Part shown: one piece after another, positions 47,871 through 57,400 of the stretch
Layout: each line of letters starts with the position of its first letter
How positions within the stretch are numbered: position 1 is the first letter of the stretch
The notes under the pieces: generated by a model
What the model was told of the DNA's origin: nothing
Database searches by the model: none
The model's input: only the letters and a program-made list of their open reading frames with translations
Program-made: the position numbers and the translations under genes
Assembly: GCF_024294905.1 (NCBI RefSeq)
Contig: NZ_JANCOC010000001.1
Span: forward strand, 254,779-318,778
Direction: 5' to 3'
DNA from: Rothia gullae
GTDB lineage: Bacteria > Actinomycetota > Actinomycetes > Actinomycetales > Micrococcaceae
Length of the DNA stretch: 64,000 bases

Positions 47871-48070
47871 TAGCGAGGCGGGGGGGGGGGCCCAAAGCCA
47901 CACGCCCCCCCCGCCTATTTTTTGCCACAACCCCGGGGGGGGGGGGGCCGGGGGGGTTGGGGGGGGCGCCCCCCCCTCTCGCCTTTCATCATTATTTCCA
48001 CCCCCGTTCCTCACCACCCCACCCTGGGCCCGCCCCCCCCCCCCCGGCCCCCCCCCCCCCCGCCTCGCTA
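47871..48070. repeat. Extreme poly-G/poly-C segment bounded by an inverted repeat
   Basis: About 190 bases consisting largely of homopolymer runs: G11 at 47880, C8 at 47905, G13 at 47935, G7 and G8 near 47950-47966, C8 at 47969, C13 at 48033 and C14 at 48048. The edges are inverted copies: TAGCGAGGCGGGG (47871-47883) and CCCCGCCTCGCTA (48058-48070). An AGGCGGGGG/CCCCCCCGCCT stem followed by TTTTTT (to about 47922) looks like the real terminator of the upstream gene. The rest may be a sequencing or assembly artefact at a hard hairpin. Confidence 0.85.
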
Positions 48071-48103
48071 TATTGTCACCACTACCGGGGAAGGGAGTGC
48101 AGA

Positions 48104-49045
48104 CTAGGATTGGGGCGCGAGCGCCTCCAGCACCTGCTGCTGGACCGCCGCCGTATTACTCGCCACCAGGGACACCGGGTGCACACCGGTGACTGAAACG
48201 CCCGCGTGCTCGGGCAAATCGCCCTCCAGGGTGGAGGCAACGCCGCCAGCCTCGCGAATCAGCGGCAGTAGCGCCGCCACCTCGTAGAAAGACAGGGATG
48301 CGTCCACGACGGTGTCTATGGCACCCTCAACGAGCATACACGCCGCCCAGAACGAACCGTACGCGCGGGAACGACCCACGCAGCCCAGAAGCTGTACGAG
48401 TTCGCCAGAGCGGTCCACAGCGCCTTCAGAGGCCGCCTTCCAGGAGGAGAGGTCGGTGTACGCGGCAGACAGCTGATCCAGCTGAGTCAGCGAAGACACC
48501 TCAAGACGAGTCGCCTGCGCCAAAGACTTACCCGTGTACGCGCCCGAACCGCGAGCAGCCCACCAGCGGCGACCCAGCGCGGGTGCAGACACCACACCCA
48601 CCACCGGCTCACCCTGATCCAGCAGAGCAATCAGAGTCGCCCACACCGGCACGCCGCGGCGAAAATTATCCAGCTCCGCAATCGGCGCAATCACCCACTG
48701 ACGCGCCGCCTGACCGTTATAGCCGGCATGCTCACCGGCAATACCGTCACGAGTACGCACACGCGACAGCTGCGCGTGCAGAAGCTCCTCAACCTCCTGA
48801 GCTACACCCCAGGCGTAATCGGCAGGCTCCTGCACCGGCGCCTGCAATTCCGCGGGCTGCTGAGTAGCCTGCTGCCACGGCGCCAACGGTGCCGCAGCGG
48901 GTGCCGCCTCGGCAGGCTCTACCACCTCGGATGCGGGGGAGAAGACCGGGCGGTCACGAAAACGCATGGCGCTCACACGATCGACGCTATCGGCAAGAAT
49001 ATGCGCAAGACGCAAATCGTCGGTGTACTGCTGGGGACGGCTCAT
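48104..49045 (-). CDS. HisN/inositol-monophosphatase-family protein lacking metal-binding residues (probable pseudoenzyme)
   Basis: A 313-residue protein of the inositol monophosphatase fold, clearly derived from the actinobacterial histidinol-phosphatase HisN that follows rsgA in related genera. The fold markers GVPVWATLIALLDQGEPVVGVVSAP, RWWAARGSGAY and VEGAIDTVVD are kept. The catalytic metal ligands are not: DPIDGT is replaced by APIAEL (residues 120-125), the GEE motif by GEHAG (104-108), GDFW by GSFW (Ser231), and the YDMAAL aspartate by Glu255. The first-loop PVTDAD motif is replaced by an Ala/Pro/Gln-rich insertion (about 36-76). It is very unlikely to hydrolyse histidinol phosphate. 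The reading frame is intact, so the protein may have a new or regulatory role. Confidence 0.85.
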   Translation of the reverse strand: MSRPQQYTDDLRLAHILADSVDRVSAMRFRDRPVFSPASEVVEPAEAAPAAAPLAPWQQATQQPAELQAPVQEPADYAWGVAQEVEELLHAQLSRVRTRDGIAGEHAGYNGQAARQWVIAPIAELDNFRRGVPVWATLIALLDQGEPVVGVVSAPALGRRWWAARGSGAYTGKSLAQATRLEVSSLTQLDQLSAAYTDLSSWKAASEGAVDRSGELVQLLGCVGRSRAYGSFWAACMLVEGAIDTVVDASLSFYEVAALLPLIREAGGVASTLEGDLPEHAGVSVTGVHPVSLVASNTAAVQQQVLEALAPQS

Positions 49046-49126
49046 AGTAATGCTCTTCTTCAGTATTCGGTGATGTAGTCAGCAAAAATGTGTGTGCAGT
49101 GCTGTGTGTAATACAGGGCAGAGAAC

Positions 49127-50254
49127 CTAGACGAGAGCGCCCAGTTCCTTCTCTGAATCGCCCTCTTCAGGAGTCAACAGCAGCAGCTTACGCAAGGATT
49201 CCAGGCGAGCGGAACCGCTCTGACCGGCATGACCGGCAGCAACGTACGCCTCCAGACCGCACTCGGGAGCTTGTGCCGCGTGAGTACACGCCTTCGGGCA
49301 ATTCGCCGCACCCGGCGCCAGATCCGCGAACGCCTCCACCACGGTCTCCGGCGGCACATGTGCCAGACCGAAAGAACGAATACCCGGAGTATCAATAATC
49401 CAGGTGCCCGGCTCCATCGGATCCCCATTCGCATTCACCGGACGCAACGCCAACGCCGACGAGGAAGTGTGGCGGCCACGGCCCGTCACCGCGTTCACAT
49501 GACCGGTCGCACGCTCAGAGCCGGTCAGCGCATTCACCAGGGTCGACTTACCCACACCCGAATGGCCCAGAAGCACCGACACCTGACCCAGCAGCTCCTG
49601 CAGAAGCTCCTGAACCGGCGCCGACTCCAAACCGGCAGCACCCTCCTGACTCGGCGCCAAACCATCCGAAGACGAAGACAGCACAATCTTCAAACCGCTC
49701 GCCGCATAGTAATCCAGCAGGTTCTGCGGGTACCGCACATCGGTCTTCGTAATGCACAGGATCGGCTCAATCCCGGCGTCAAACGCCGCCACCACGGCAC
49801 GGTCAATGAAGCCGGTGCGCGGCTCCGGGTTTGCCGCAGCAACCACAATCACCAGCTGCTGAGCATTCGCCACGACCACGCGCTCCGACGGGTCGGTGTC
49901 ATCGGCACTACGGCGCAGAATCGAGGTGCGCTCGCCCAGACGCACAATGCGCGCCAGGGTATCCTTCGCGCCGGAGGTGTCACCCACCAGGTCCACAAAG
50001 TCACCGGTCACAATCGCGGTGCGGCGCAGCTCCTTAGCGCGCGCCGCAATGAGGGTACGCTCCTTCTCGGTACCCTCATCCACGACGACCGACCAGCGGC
50101 CGCGGTCCACCGTAATGACCCTACCACGAATCGCTTCTTTGAAGGTCGGGCGGTCCTTCGTGCGGGGGCGGGAGCCCTTCTTGTTCGGGCGCACGCGCAC
50201 ATCCGATTCATCCCATTCGGAGAAATCGCGCACGTTCATGCGGGAAGAACCCAT
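49127..50254 (-). CDS. rsgA: Ribosome small subunit-dependent GTPase RsgA
   Basis: A 375-residue circularly permuted GTPase that checks late 30S assembly. An OB-fold lies at about 40-110; then come the G4 motif TKTD, G1 GHSGVGKSTLVN, G3 DTPG, and a zinc knuckle with cysteines in NCPKACTH and PECGL. Its ATG directly follows the TAA of aroA, whose end contains AGGAGGT, so translation is coupled. The aroA-rsgA-hisN order is usual in Micrococcaceae. Confidence 0.94.
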   Translation of the reverse strand: MGSSRMNVRDFSEWDESDVRVRPNKKGSRPRTKDRPTFKEAIRGRVITVDRGRWSVVVDEGTEKERTLIAARAKELRRTAIVTGDFVDLVGDTSGAKDTLARIVRLGERTSILRRSADDTDPSERVVVANAQQLVIVVAAANPEPRTGFIDRAVVAAFDAGIEPILCITKTDVRYPQNLLDYYAASGLKIVLSSSSDGLAPSQEGAAGLESAPVQELLQELLGQVSVLLGHSGVGKSTLVNALTGSERATGHVNAVTGRGRHTSSSALALRPVNANGDPMEPGTWIIDTPGIRSFGLAHVPPETVVEAFADLAPGAANCPKACTHAAQAPECGLEAYVAAGHAGQSGSARLESLRKLLLLTPEEGDSEKELGALV

Positions 50255-51766
50255 TTAGAAGACCTCCTGGTCGGCGGTAACGTCAGAGGTGGAAGCACCG
50301 GCCTGCCATTGCGCCAGCATGTCCTCCCACATTGCGGTAAATTCGGGCATGGTCTTAGCCACGGTGGCTACGTTCTGCACCACCACATTGGGGCGGCGCA
50401 AACCAATAATTGCCGCGAAGGTTGCCATACGGTGATCATCGTAGGTGCGCGCCAGAACCGGTGTAGCCTCCGCGGTAGCGGGGATGGGCGCCTCAATCAC
50501 CAGTGAATCGGCGGTGTCGTGGGCGGCACCTCCCAGACGGTTAATCTCAGCGGCGAGCGCTGCGAGGCGGTCCGTCTCATGACCGCGCAGATGCGCAATA
50601 CCGGTCAGCTCAACGCGACCCTTCACGAAAGCGCAGACAGCTGCCATGGTCGGTGCCAGCTCACCACCGGCAGACAGGTCAAAGGAGAAGTCGCCCTCGG
50701 GCAGCTGCATCGGACCGGTCACGGTCAGACGGCCCTCAGCGTAGCGAACCTGCGCACCCAGCGCGGGCAGAAGCTCACGCCACATATCGCCCACCTGGGT
50801 CGTACCTGCCGAAGAATCAGCTGCGGGCGCCGGCCAGTGAGGGATAGTCACCGACTCGCCGGTAACCACGGCGGCGGCAAGGAACGGACCGGCATTCGAC
50901 AGGTCCGGTTCAATGGTCATCTCAAAGCCGGGGAAAGGACCGGGATGAACCGTCCAACGGTACTCGCCGTTCTCTGCTTCGTTGCTTTGGTTCGGGTAGT
51001 GCTCCTGAACCTCGATACCCATCTGGCGTAGCGCCTCCACGGTCATCTGAATGTGCGGGATGGACGGCACCGAAGAGCCCTCGTGCACCAGCACCATGCC
51101 CTGCGGCAGGCGAGGTGCCATCAGCAACAGCGCCGAAACGAACTGGGATGACGTCGAAGCATCAATACGAACCACGGGCGCCTCAGAGACACCCTCTGCG
51201 TTCGCCAGACCGGGGGAGCGCAGCACGAAGGGCAGAGCGTTCTCGCCCTGCTCACAATCCACCTGCACACCCAGCTGCCGCAGACCCTCCAGAACCGGAC
51301 CCATCGGACGCTGACGAGCGTGCGGGTCACCGTCAAAAGCGAACTCACCCGGCAGCAGCGCCGCCAGGGCGGGCACAAAACGCATCACGGTACCGGCAAG
51401 GCCGCACTCAATCGACACGGTGCGCGACTGAGCGGAATCGGACTGAGCCTGTGCGGAATGCGCTTCCACAAAGCTCAGGGGAGTGACCTTAACATCCGGA
51501 CCGAACGGCGAATCGCTCGGCACCAGCTCAATACCCGCACCCAGCTGGCGCAACGCCTCAATCATCAGCGCTGAATCGCGCGAATGCAACGGCGCACGCA
51601 AATACGAGGGGGAATCAGCTAGAGCCGCAAGCAACAGATAACGGTTCGTGAGCGACTTAGAACCCGGAATATGCACTAGCGCGTTCTTGCCAGCAGCTTC
51701 GCTGGAGGCGGGTGCCAGGGGAGCGGGCCAATCACCGGGGGAAAGCTGCACTGCTGCGTCGCTCAT
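50255..51766 (-). CDS. aroA: 3-phosphoshikimate 1-carboxyvinyltransferase (EPSP synthase)
   Basis: A 503-residue enzyme of the shikimate pathway, joining shikimate-3-phosphate and phosphoenolpyruvate. Motifs are PGSKSLTNRYLLL near residue 34, GLAGTVMRF near 122, GDPHARQRPMGP near 146, SSQFVSALL, GELAPTMAA, RGHETDRLAAL and YDDHRMA. It is longer than typical (about 430-450) because of an N-terminal extension and Ser/Gln or Asn/Glu-rich surface insertions. It is the first gene of the aroA-rsgA pair; the chorismate mutase at 5.9 kb uses the pathway's product. Confidence 0.95.
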   Translation of the reverse strand: MSDAAVQLSPGDWPAPLAPASSEAAGKNALVHIPGSKSLTNRYLLLAALADSPSYLRAPLHSRDSALMIEALRQLGAGIELVPSDSPFGPDVKVTPLSFVEAHSAQAQSDSAQSRTVSIECGLAGTVMRFVPALAALLPGEFAFDGDPHARQRPMGPVLEGLRQLGVQVDCEQGENALPFVLRSPGLANAEGVSEAPVVRIDASTSSQFVSALLLMAPRLPQGMVLVHEGSSVPSIPHIQMTVEALRQMGIEVQEHYPNQSNEAENGEYRWTVHPGPFPGFEMTIEPDLSNAGPFLAAAVVTGESVTIPHWPAPAADSSAGTTQVGDMWRELLPALGAQVRYAEGRLTVTGPMQLPEGDFSFDLSAGGELAPTMAAVCAFVKGRVELTGIAHLRGHETDRLAALAAEINRLGGAAHDTADSLVIEAPIPATAEATPVLARTYDDHRMATFAAIIGLRRPNVVVQNVATVAKTMPEFTAMWEDMLAQWQAGASTSDVTADQEVF

Positions 51767-51952
51767 ACATCCTCTTCTGGTTCAAATCAGGGGGATGGCG
51801 CAGACTCAGAGACGCTGCGCCGGTTGATGTCTACCCCTATTCTACCGGTTGAGGGTTTGCGAGCTACTGAGGGATTCAGTGATGAGATAGGCAAGGCAAC
51901 CAGGCAACACGGACCAGACAGCGCAAACTAGACAGCGCGAACCAACCAATAC

Positions 51953-51994
51953 GAGTGAAGGCGGCATACCGTCATTGATGCACCGCCTTCACTC
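51953..51994 (-). terminator. Terminator of the sigH-rsrA operon
   Basis: Perfect 12-bp stem GAGTGAAGGCGG/CCGCCTTCACTC (51953-51964, 51983-51994). It lies past the end of rsrA on the minus strand. Confidence 0.8.
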
Positions 51995-52042
51995 ATCATC
52001 AGATGTCTGTACCCCCCCAGCGGGGCAACAGCTCGGGGCAGC

Positions 52043-52357
52043 TTAGAGGTTAGCCTCGGCGCAGAACTTCTGCACATCCTGCAGCAGACGCGCCTTCAGC
52101 TGCTTGGGCGCCTGCTGAGCGCACGAAGAACGCATTTTCTCACGAATCATCAGTTCAAAGTCCTTCACATCCGCGCACTCGGGGCAGGCATCCAGATGCG
52201 CCTGAACCCTGCGCAGCTGCTCGGGGCTCAGCTCCCTATCGAGGAATTCGTAGAGGCGCTTGAGGGCCGCAGAGCAGGGCTGGCCGCCGCAATCCTCCAG
52301 CGGCTCAGAAGTCGCGGAGGCTTCGGGGACAGAAGAATTCTTGTCTGTGCTTGACAT
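52043..52357 (-). CDS. Zinc-containing anti-sigma factor (RsrA/RshA type)
   Basis: A 104-residue redox-sensing anti-sigma factor of the ZAS family. The core motif H-x3-C-x2-C is seen in AHLDACPECAD. Further cysteines lie upstream (DCGGQPC) and near the C-terminus (SSCAQQ, KFCAEA). Under oxidative (disulfide) stress such proteins release their sigma factor. ATG 52357 has AAGGAAC upstream. It follows sigH by about 90 bases on the same strand. Confidence 0.92.
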   Translation of the reverse strand: MSSTDKNSSVPEASATSEPLEDCGGQPCSAALKRLYEFLDRELSPEQLRRVQAHLDACPECADVKDFELMIREKMRSSCAQQAPKQLKARLLQDVQKFCAEANL

Positions 52358-52445
52358 AGGGGTTCCTTTCACACGGAAGGTATAAAGCGTTAGGGGAGTC
52401 TAGTCCCAACCTCATGGGAGCTAGCTCACGTGTAGAAGAGCGAAT

Positions 52446-53195
52446 CTAAGATTCTGCGGGCGCCTCAGAGCCAGAGCCCGCCGGCGGGGACTTTACGCCC
52501 TTGGCTGCCTTAGCGTTCTTAGTGCCCTTGGTAGCCTTTGCTGGCTGCGCCTTAGCGCTCGCCTTCGGGGCAGTTTTCGCCCCAGCCTTCGCTTCTACCC
52601 TTGCGATGGTCGACGGGCGCAGACCGTTCTCACGCGCATAATCGAGCAGCTTCTCACGCAGAATACGGCGGCCACGGTGTAGGCGAGACATCACCGTGCC
52701 CAGAGGGATATCCAGAATCTCCGCAATATCCTTGTACGCGAAACCCTCCACATCGGAGTAGTACACCACCATGCGGAAGTCCTCAGACAGCTCGTTCAGA
52801 GCCTCACGAACCTCCGTATTCGGCAGGGCCCTCAGTGCCTCCGCCTCGGCAGAACGCAGACCCACCGCATCATGCTTACCGGCCTGAGCCAGCTGCCAAT
52901 CCTCCACCGTCTCACCCTGAGACTGCTGCGGCTCACGCTGACGCTTACGGTACAAATTGATGTAGGTATTCGTCAGGATGCGGTACAGCCACGCCTTCAG
53001 GTTTGTACCCTCGGTGAACTGGTGGTACGCGGCAAAAGCCTTCATGTAGGTTTCCTGCACCAGGTCTTCAGCATCGGCAGAGTTGCGGCTCATCCGCAGC
53101 GCGGCAGCGTAGAGCTGATCCACATACTGCATAGCGTCCGCGGTAAAGCGTTCGCGCAGCTCGTGGGTATCCGCTGCGGTGTTGGTTTCAGCCAT
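52446..53195 (-). CDS. sigH: ECF sigma factor SigH/SigR type
   Basis: A 249-residue extracytoplasmic-function sigma factor of the thiol-stress class. Region 2 contains [20 protein letters not shown] and [19 protein letters not shown], and region 4 contains [44 protein letters not shown]. The C-terminal 45 residues are a Lys/Ala repeat extension ([16 protein letters not shown]...) beyond the family length. The promoter upstream matches the SigH/SigR consensus, implying autoregulation. It should activate thioredoxin, mycothiol and protein quality-control genes. Confidence 0.94.
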   Translation of the reverse strand: MAETNTAADTHELRERFTADAMQYVDQLYAAALRMSRNSADAEDLVQETYMKAFAAYHQFTEGTNLKAWLYRILTNTYINLYRKRQREPQQSQGETVEDWQLAQAGKHDAVGLRSAEAEALRALPNTEVREALNELSEDFRMVVYYSDVEGFAYKDIAEILDIPLGTVMSRLHRGRRILREKLLDYARENGLRPSTIARVEAKAGAKTAPKASAKAQPAKATKGTKNAKAAKGVKSPPAGSGSEAPAES

Positions 53196-53235
53196 GTTTC
53201 TCCTCTACAGGAACGCGCTAGGCGTTCGCTTCCAT

Positions 53236-53260
53236 AACGTAGAATTCTTCTCTTTATTCC
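53236..53260 (-). promoter_or_regulatory. SigH/SigR-type autoregulatory promoter
   Basis: On the minus strand, GGAAT and GTT are 17 bases apart, close to the known GGAAT-N(16-18)-GTT consensus, and 41 bases before the sigH ATG. Confidence 0.8.
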
Positions 53261-53292
53261 GCAGAATGCGCACAAACATCTGCGGGTAAAGC

Positions 53293-53333
53293 AAAACCCC
53301 GGGTCCGAATAATATCCGAAACGCCGGGGTTTT
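53293..53333 (-). terminator. Terminator of the bL37 gene
   Basis: AAAACCCCGG (53293-53302) pairs with CCGGGGTTTT (53324-53333). It separates the bL37 gene from the sigH promoter. Confidence 0.9.
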
Positions 53334-53352
53334 AAAGTGTATGCAAGATACC

Positions 53353-53427
53353 TTATGCGTTGGGGCGCTTACCGTGGTTTGCGCCGCCCTTACGACGGTC
53401 CTTGCGCTTACGACCGCGCTTGCTCAT
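53353..53427 (-). CDS. 24-residue ribosomal protein bL37 (actinobacterial)
   Basis: A 24-codon gene with TAAGGAGG eight bases before the ATG. The product is extremely basic (MSKRGRKRKDRR, ending NHGKRPNA), matching the tiny actinobacterial large-subunit protein bL37 seen in mycobacterial ribosome structures. Such short genes are routinely missed by gene finders. It has its own terminator and lies next to sigH. Confidence 0.88.
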   Translation of the reverse strand: MSKRGRKRKDRRKGGANHGKRPNA

Positions 53428-53657
53428 CAGAGCCTCCTTATAGTGTTCATGGATGCACGCCCCACCTTCGCGGTGCGCGCTCCCTATTACCTGCCCTAGC
53501 AGAGGCGGTCACCGAAAACCGGTGCTCCACGCTATAAGGGCAACGCCGTCTATTTTTTCATAGAAACGGCATGATTGCATCTTGGAACCGGGATATGAGC
53601 TAAAAAACACGAACTTTCTTTGCAACAGCTCACAACCCCAGCCGGGGGAGCGGGCTC

Positions 53658-54257
53658 TTAGCCGTGCTCAGGAATGTTCAGCCAGTTGTACCAGCCGCGG
53701 TGCAGAACCAGCCACGCCATCAGACCGTAACCGGACTGGCCCGGGCGGCCGTCATTCGCGGCAAGGTCGTTGCGCCACTGCTCGTGGTGAAGCAGCGGGT
53801 TGAACGTATCCACATACACGTGGTTACGGCGGGTCACCACATCCGCGTACGCCGCCGACAGGTCAGCGATACGGCGGTTACGCTCAGCGTCCAGGGTCGG
53901 CGGCGGACCAACAACCAGAACCTTAATGTTGTTCTGCGACGCCATGTCCACAATGTTCGCCAGGTTCAAACGGGAACGAGCGCTGGTCAGACCTAAATCA
54001 ATGTCAAAGGTCGACGGAGCAATAATGAGGCGGTTATCAGCACCGGGAACGAAGCGGCGGCGCGCCTCCTCGAACCAGCGTGCATTCAGCTGCTCGCTAC
54101 CTTCATTGGGGGCGGCAAGGTTATATGCCGCAATGGATACGGTGGTCTGCGGGGTGCGCGCCATAACGCGGCCAAACCAGCCGAGGGTACGGGGGTCGCC
54201 AACACCGGCGAGCAGGTCATCGCCGACTGCCACAATTCGAATATTGCGTTGCTCCAC
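53658..54257 (-). CDS. SGNH/GDSL-like hydrolase-fold protein without the nucleophile serine
   Basis: A 199-residue protein with the SGNH fold pattern: RIVAVGDDLLAGVGD near residue 7 (block I), then NLAAPNEGSEQL, and a final LNIPEHG. In active GDSL enzymes block I is GDS; here it is GDD, so the serine nucleophile is absent. Actinobacterial relatives also carry Asp-Glu there, so this is probably a family trait. No signal peptide is seen. The start is a GTG with a weak purine-rich site. It is monocistronic. Confidence 0.75.
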   Translation of the reverse strand: MEQRNIRIVAVGDDLLAGVGDPRTLGWFGRVMARTPQTTVSIAAYNLAAPNEGSEQLNARWFEEARRRFVPGADNRLIIAPSTFDIDLGLTSARSRLNLANIVDMASQNNIKVLVVGPPPTLDAERNRRIADLSAAYADVVTRRNHVYVDTFNPLLHHEQWRNDLAANDGRPGQSGYGLMAWLVLHRGWYNWLNIPEHG

Positions 54258-54393
54258 GGAATTCTTTCTTCAGCAGGATGCGCCCGCCGTGAGAGGCGGC
54301 AAGGCACGTGAGTAATAGTCTTCATATCTAGGATAAGCGCTCTTGACCCTCTTTTCGAACTTAATACCCTCTCCGGTAAACATCCGAGACTAA

Positions 54394-54439
54394 AAAACCC
54401 GTCTTCCCGTTAGAAACATCTGACGGGAAGACGGGTTTT
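54394..54439 (-). terminator. Terminator of the 2-oxoglutarate decarboxylase gene
   Basis: A perfect 17-bp stem (54394-54410, 54423-54439) with AAAA and TTTT ends. Confidence 0.93.
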
Positions 54440-54461
54440 GAAGAGCTAAAACCTTAGCGGT

Positions 54462-57400
54462 TTAGCCTTCGAAGACCTGCTTGAGCAGAGCCTCAGCCTC
54501 AGCTGCGTGCAGCTTACCGGTACCGGCAGCCGGGGAAGCAGCTGCGGAGCGGGAAGCAAGACGCATACGGCGGTCGATCAGCGGCTGCAGGTTGAGAGCC
54601 ATGAACGGCCACTGACCCTGGTTAGCAGGCTCGTCCTGAGCCCACACAATGTCGGTAGCGTTCGAGTACAGAGCCAGCTGCTCCTTGATTTCCTGCTCGG
54701 GCAGCGGGTACAGCTGCTCCACCGAGACAATAGCGGTCTTGGTGTCGCCGCGACGCTCGCGCTCAGCTTCCAGATCGTAGTAGAGACGGCCGGATACGAA
54801 GACCACACGCTCAACCTGAGCCGGGCTGATACCCGAACGGTCACCAATCACCGGCTGGAACGAACCCTCGGTGAAGTCCTCGATGGAGGACGCAGCAGCC
54901 TTCAGACGCAGCAGCTGCTTGGGGCTGATCACCACGAGCGGCTTGTACGGACGGTGCTGAGAGTGGCGACGCAGCAGGTGGAAGTGCGAAGCCGGGGTCG
55001 AGGGGCAAGCAACAGTCATGTTGTTCTCAGCGCACAGCTGCAGGTAACGCTCAACACGAGCCGAGGAGTGGTCAGGACCCTGACCCTCGTAGCCGTGAGG
55101 AAGCAGCATAACCAGCGAGGAGCGCTGGCCCCACTTCTGCTCGGAGGAAGACACAAACTCATCAATGATGGTCTGAGCACCGTTCGCGAAGTCACCGAAC
55201 TGAGCCTCCCACACCACGAGCGAGTCAGGGCGCTCCACCGAGTAGCCGTACTCGAAGCCGAGAACACCGTACTCAGAGAGGAAGGAGTTGTAGATACGGA
55301 ACTTGCCCTGGTCCTCAGAGAGGTGCTCCAGCGGTGACCACTCTTCATCAGTGATGTGGTCGTGCAGAACAGCGTGACGCTGAACGAAGGTACCGCGCTG
55401 AACGTCCTGACCGCTCATACGAACGTCGGTGCCCTCCATCAGCAGCGAACCGAAGGCGAGCAGTTCGCCCATACCCCAGTTCACGTTGCCGGTACGGCCC
55501 ATCTCAACGCGCTGCTCCATGAGCTTCTTCAGCTTCTTGTGGACGGTGAAGCCCTCGGGAGCCTTACCGAACGCATCAGCGATGTGCTGCAGAGTCTCAC
55601 GGGAGATTGCAGTCTTACCGGCGTGAACGACCTCGGTGTTCTGCTGGGATGCGGGCAGTTCCAGACCGGAAACATGCGCGCCAGCAGGAGCCGGTGCCGA
55701 AGACTGAGTCTCGACGAAGATAGCGTCCAGCTTCGAGTGGTAGGAGTCCAGAACTTCGTCTGCCTCTTCCTGAGAGACATCGCCACGACCGACCAGGTCC
55801 TGTGCGTACAGGGTGCGGGTCGAGGGCAGGACGTCAATATCCTGGTACATCTTCGGCTGGGTCATCGACGGATCATCAGCCTCGTTGTGCCCGCGGCGGC
55901 GGTAGCAAATCAGGTCAATGACAATGTCGCTACCGAAGCGCTCACGGTACTCGAATGCCAGGCGTGCGGCGCGAACCACTGCGTCCGGGTCATCAGCGTT
56001 GACGTGGAAGACCGGAGCCTTGGTCATACGCGCAATGTCGGAGGCGTGGGTTGCGGTGCGGCCGTCGTTCGGCAGGGTGGTGAAGCCAATCTGGTTGTTC
56101 ACCACAACGTGTACGGTGCCGCCGGTGGTGTACGCACGCAGGCCAGCCATCTGCAGGGTCTCCATGACGATACCCTGGCCAGCGAACGCTGCGTCACCGT
56201 GAATCAGAATCGGCAGGACCGGGTGGCCCTCAACGCCCTGCTCGCGGTAGACGTCCTGCTTAGCGCGGACGATACCCTCGAGCACGGTGTTTGCAGCCTC
56301 AAGGTGCGAGGGGTTAGCAGCCACGTAAACCTGGGTCTGCTTACCGGATTCGGAGGTGAAGACACCCTCGGTACCGAGGTGGTACTTCACGTCACCGGAG
56401 CCACCCTCGTAGGGTGCTGCGGTGCCGGAGAACTCACGGAAAATCTGAGCGTAGGACTTACCAGCAATGTTGGTCAGCACGTTCAGACGACCGCGGTGTG
56501 CCATACCAATGGCAACGCCCTTCAGATCGTTGTTAGCGGCCTTGTCCAGAACAGCGTCCAGCAGCGGAATCAGGGACTCGCCGCCCTCCAGGGAGAAGCG
56601 CTTCTGACCCAGGTACTTGGTCTGCAGGAAGTTCTCGAATGCCTCAGCCTCAACCAGCTTGGAGAGAACACGCAGCTGCTCCTCGCGGGTGGGCTTAGCA
56701 ACACCGCGTTCCAGGCGCTCCTGGAACCATGCGCGAACCTCGGAATCCTCAGAGTACATGTACTCAACGGACAGGGAACCGGAGTATGCCTCGTGCAGGC
56801 GCTCCAGGATGGTGCGCAGCGGCAGACGCTCGGAACCGCCGAAGCCACCGGTCGGGTAGACGCGGTCCAGATCCCACAGGGTCAGGCCGTAGTTCTCCAG
56901 CTTCAGGTCCGGGTGCGAACGCATCTTGTAACCAACGGGGTTGGTTGCTGCGGTCAGGTGGCCGTGCACGCGGTAAGCGTGAATCAGCTGCTGGATACGT
57001 GCAACCTTGGAAATTTCCTGAGCGTCATCGACGTGGTTGTCGCGTGCCCAACGAACCGGCTCGAAAGGAACCTTCAGGTCGCGGAAGATTGCGTCGTAGA
57101 AGTCGTCGCCGCCGAGCAGGTAGTGCTCAACCAGCTTCAGGAACTCACCAGAACCTGCACCCTGAATGACGCGGTGGTCGTAGGTGCTGGTCAGGGTGAT
57201 GATCTTGGACAGACCCTGCTGGGTGATGAGCTTCTCGGACAGACCGCGGAACTCAGCCGGGTACTCCAGCGCACCCACACCGATGATGGCTGCCTGGCCC
57301 TTGGAGAGACGGGGCACCGAGTGGACGGTACCGATACCACCGGGGTTGGTCAGCGAAACAGTGGTGCCGCGGAAGTCCTCAACAGTCAGCGCACCGTTAC

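Noticed and set aside
47922..48107. Proline/glycine-rich small proteins in the poly-G/poly-C tract
   Set aside because: The frames only reflect homopolymer runs; there is no start signal and the sequence itself is suspect.
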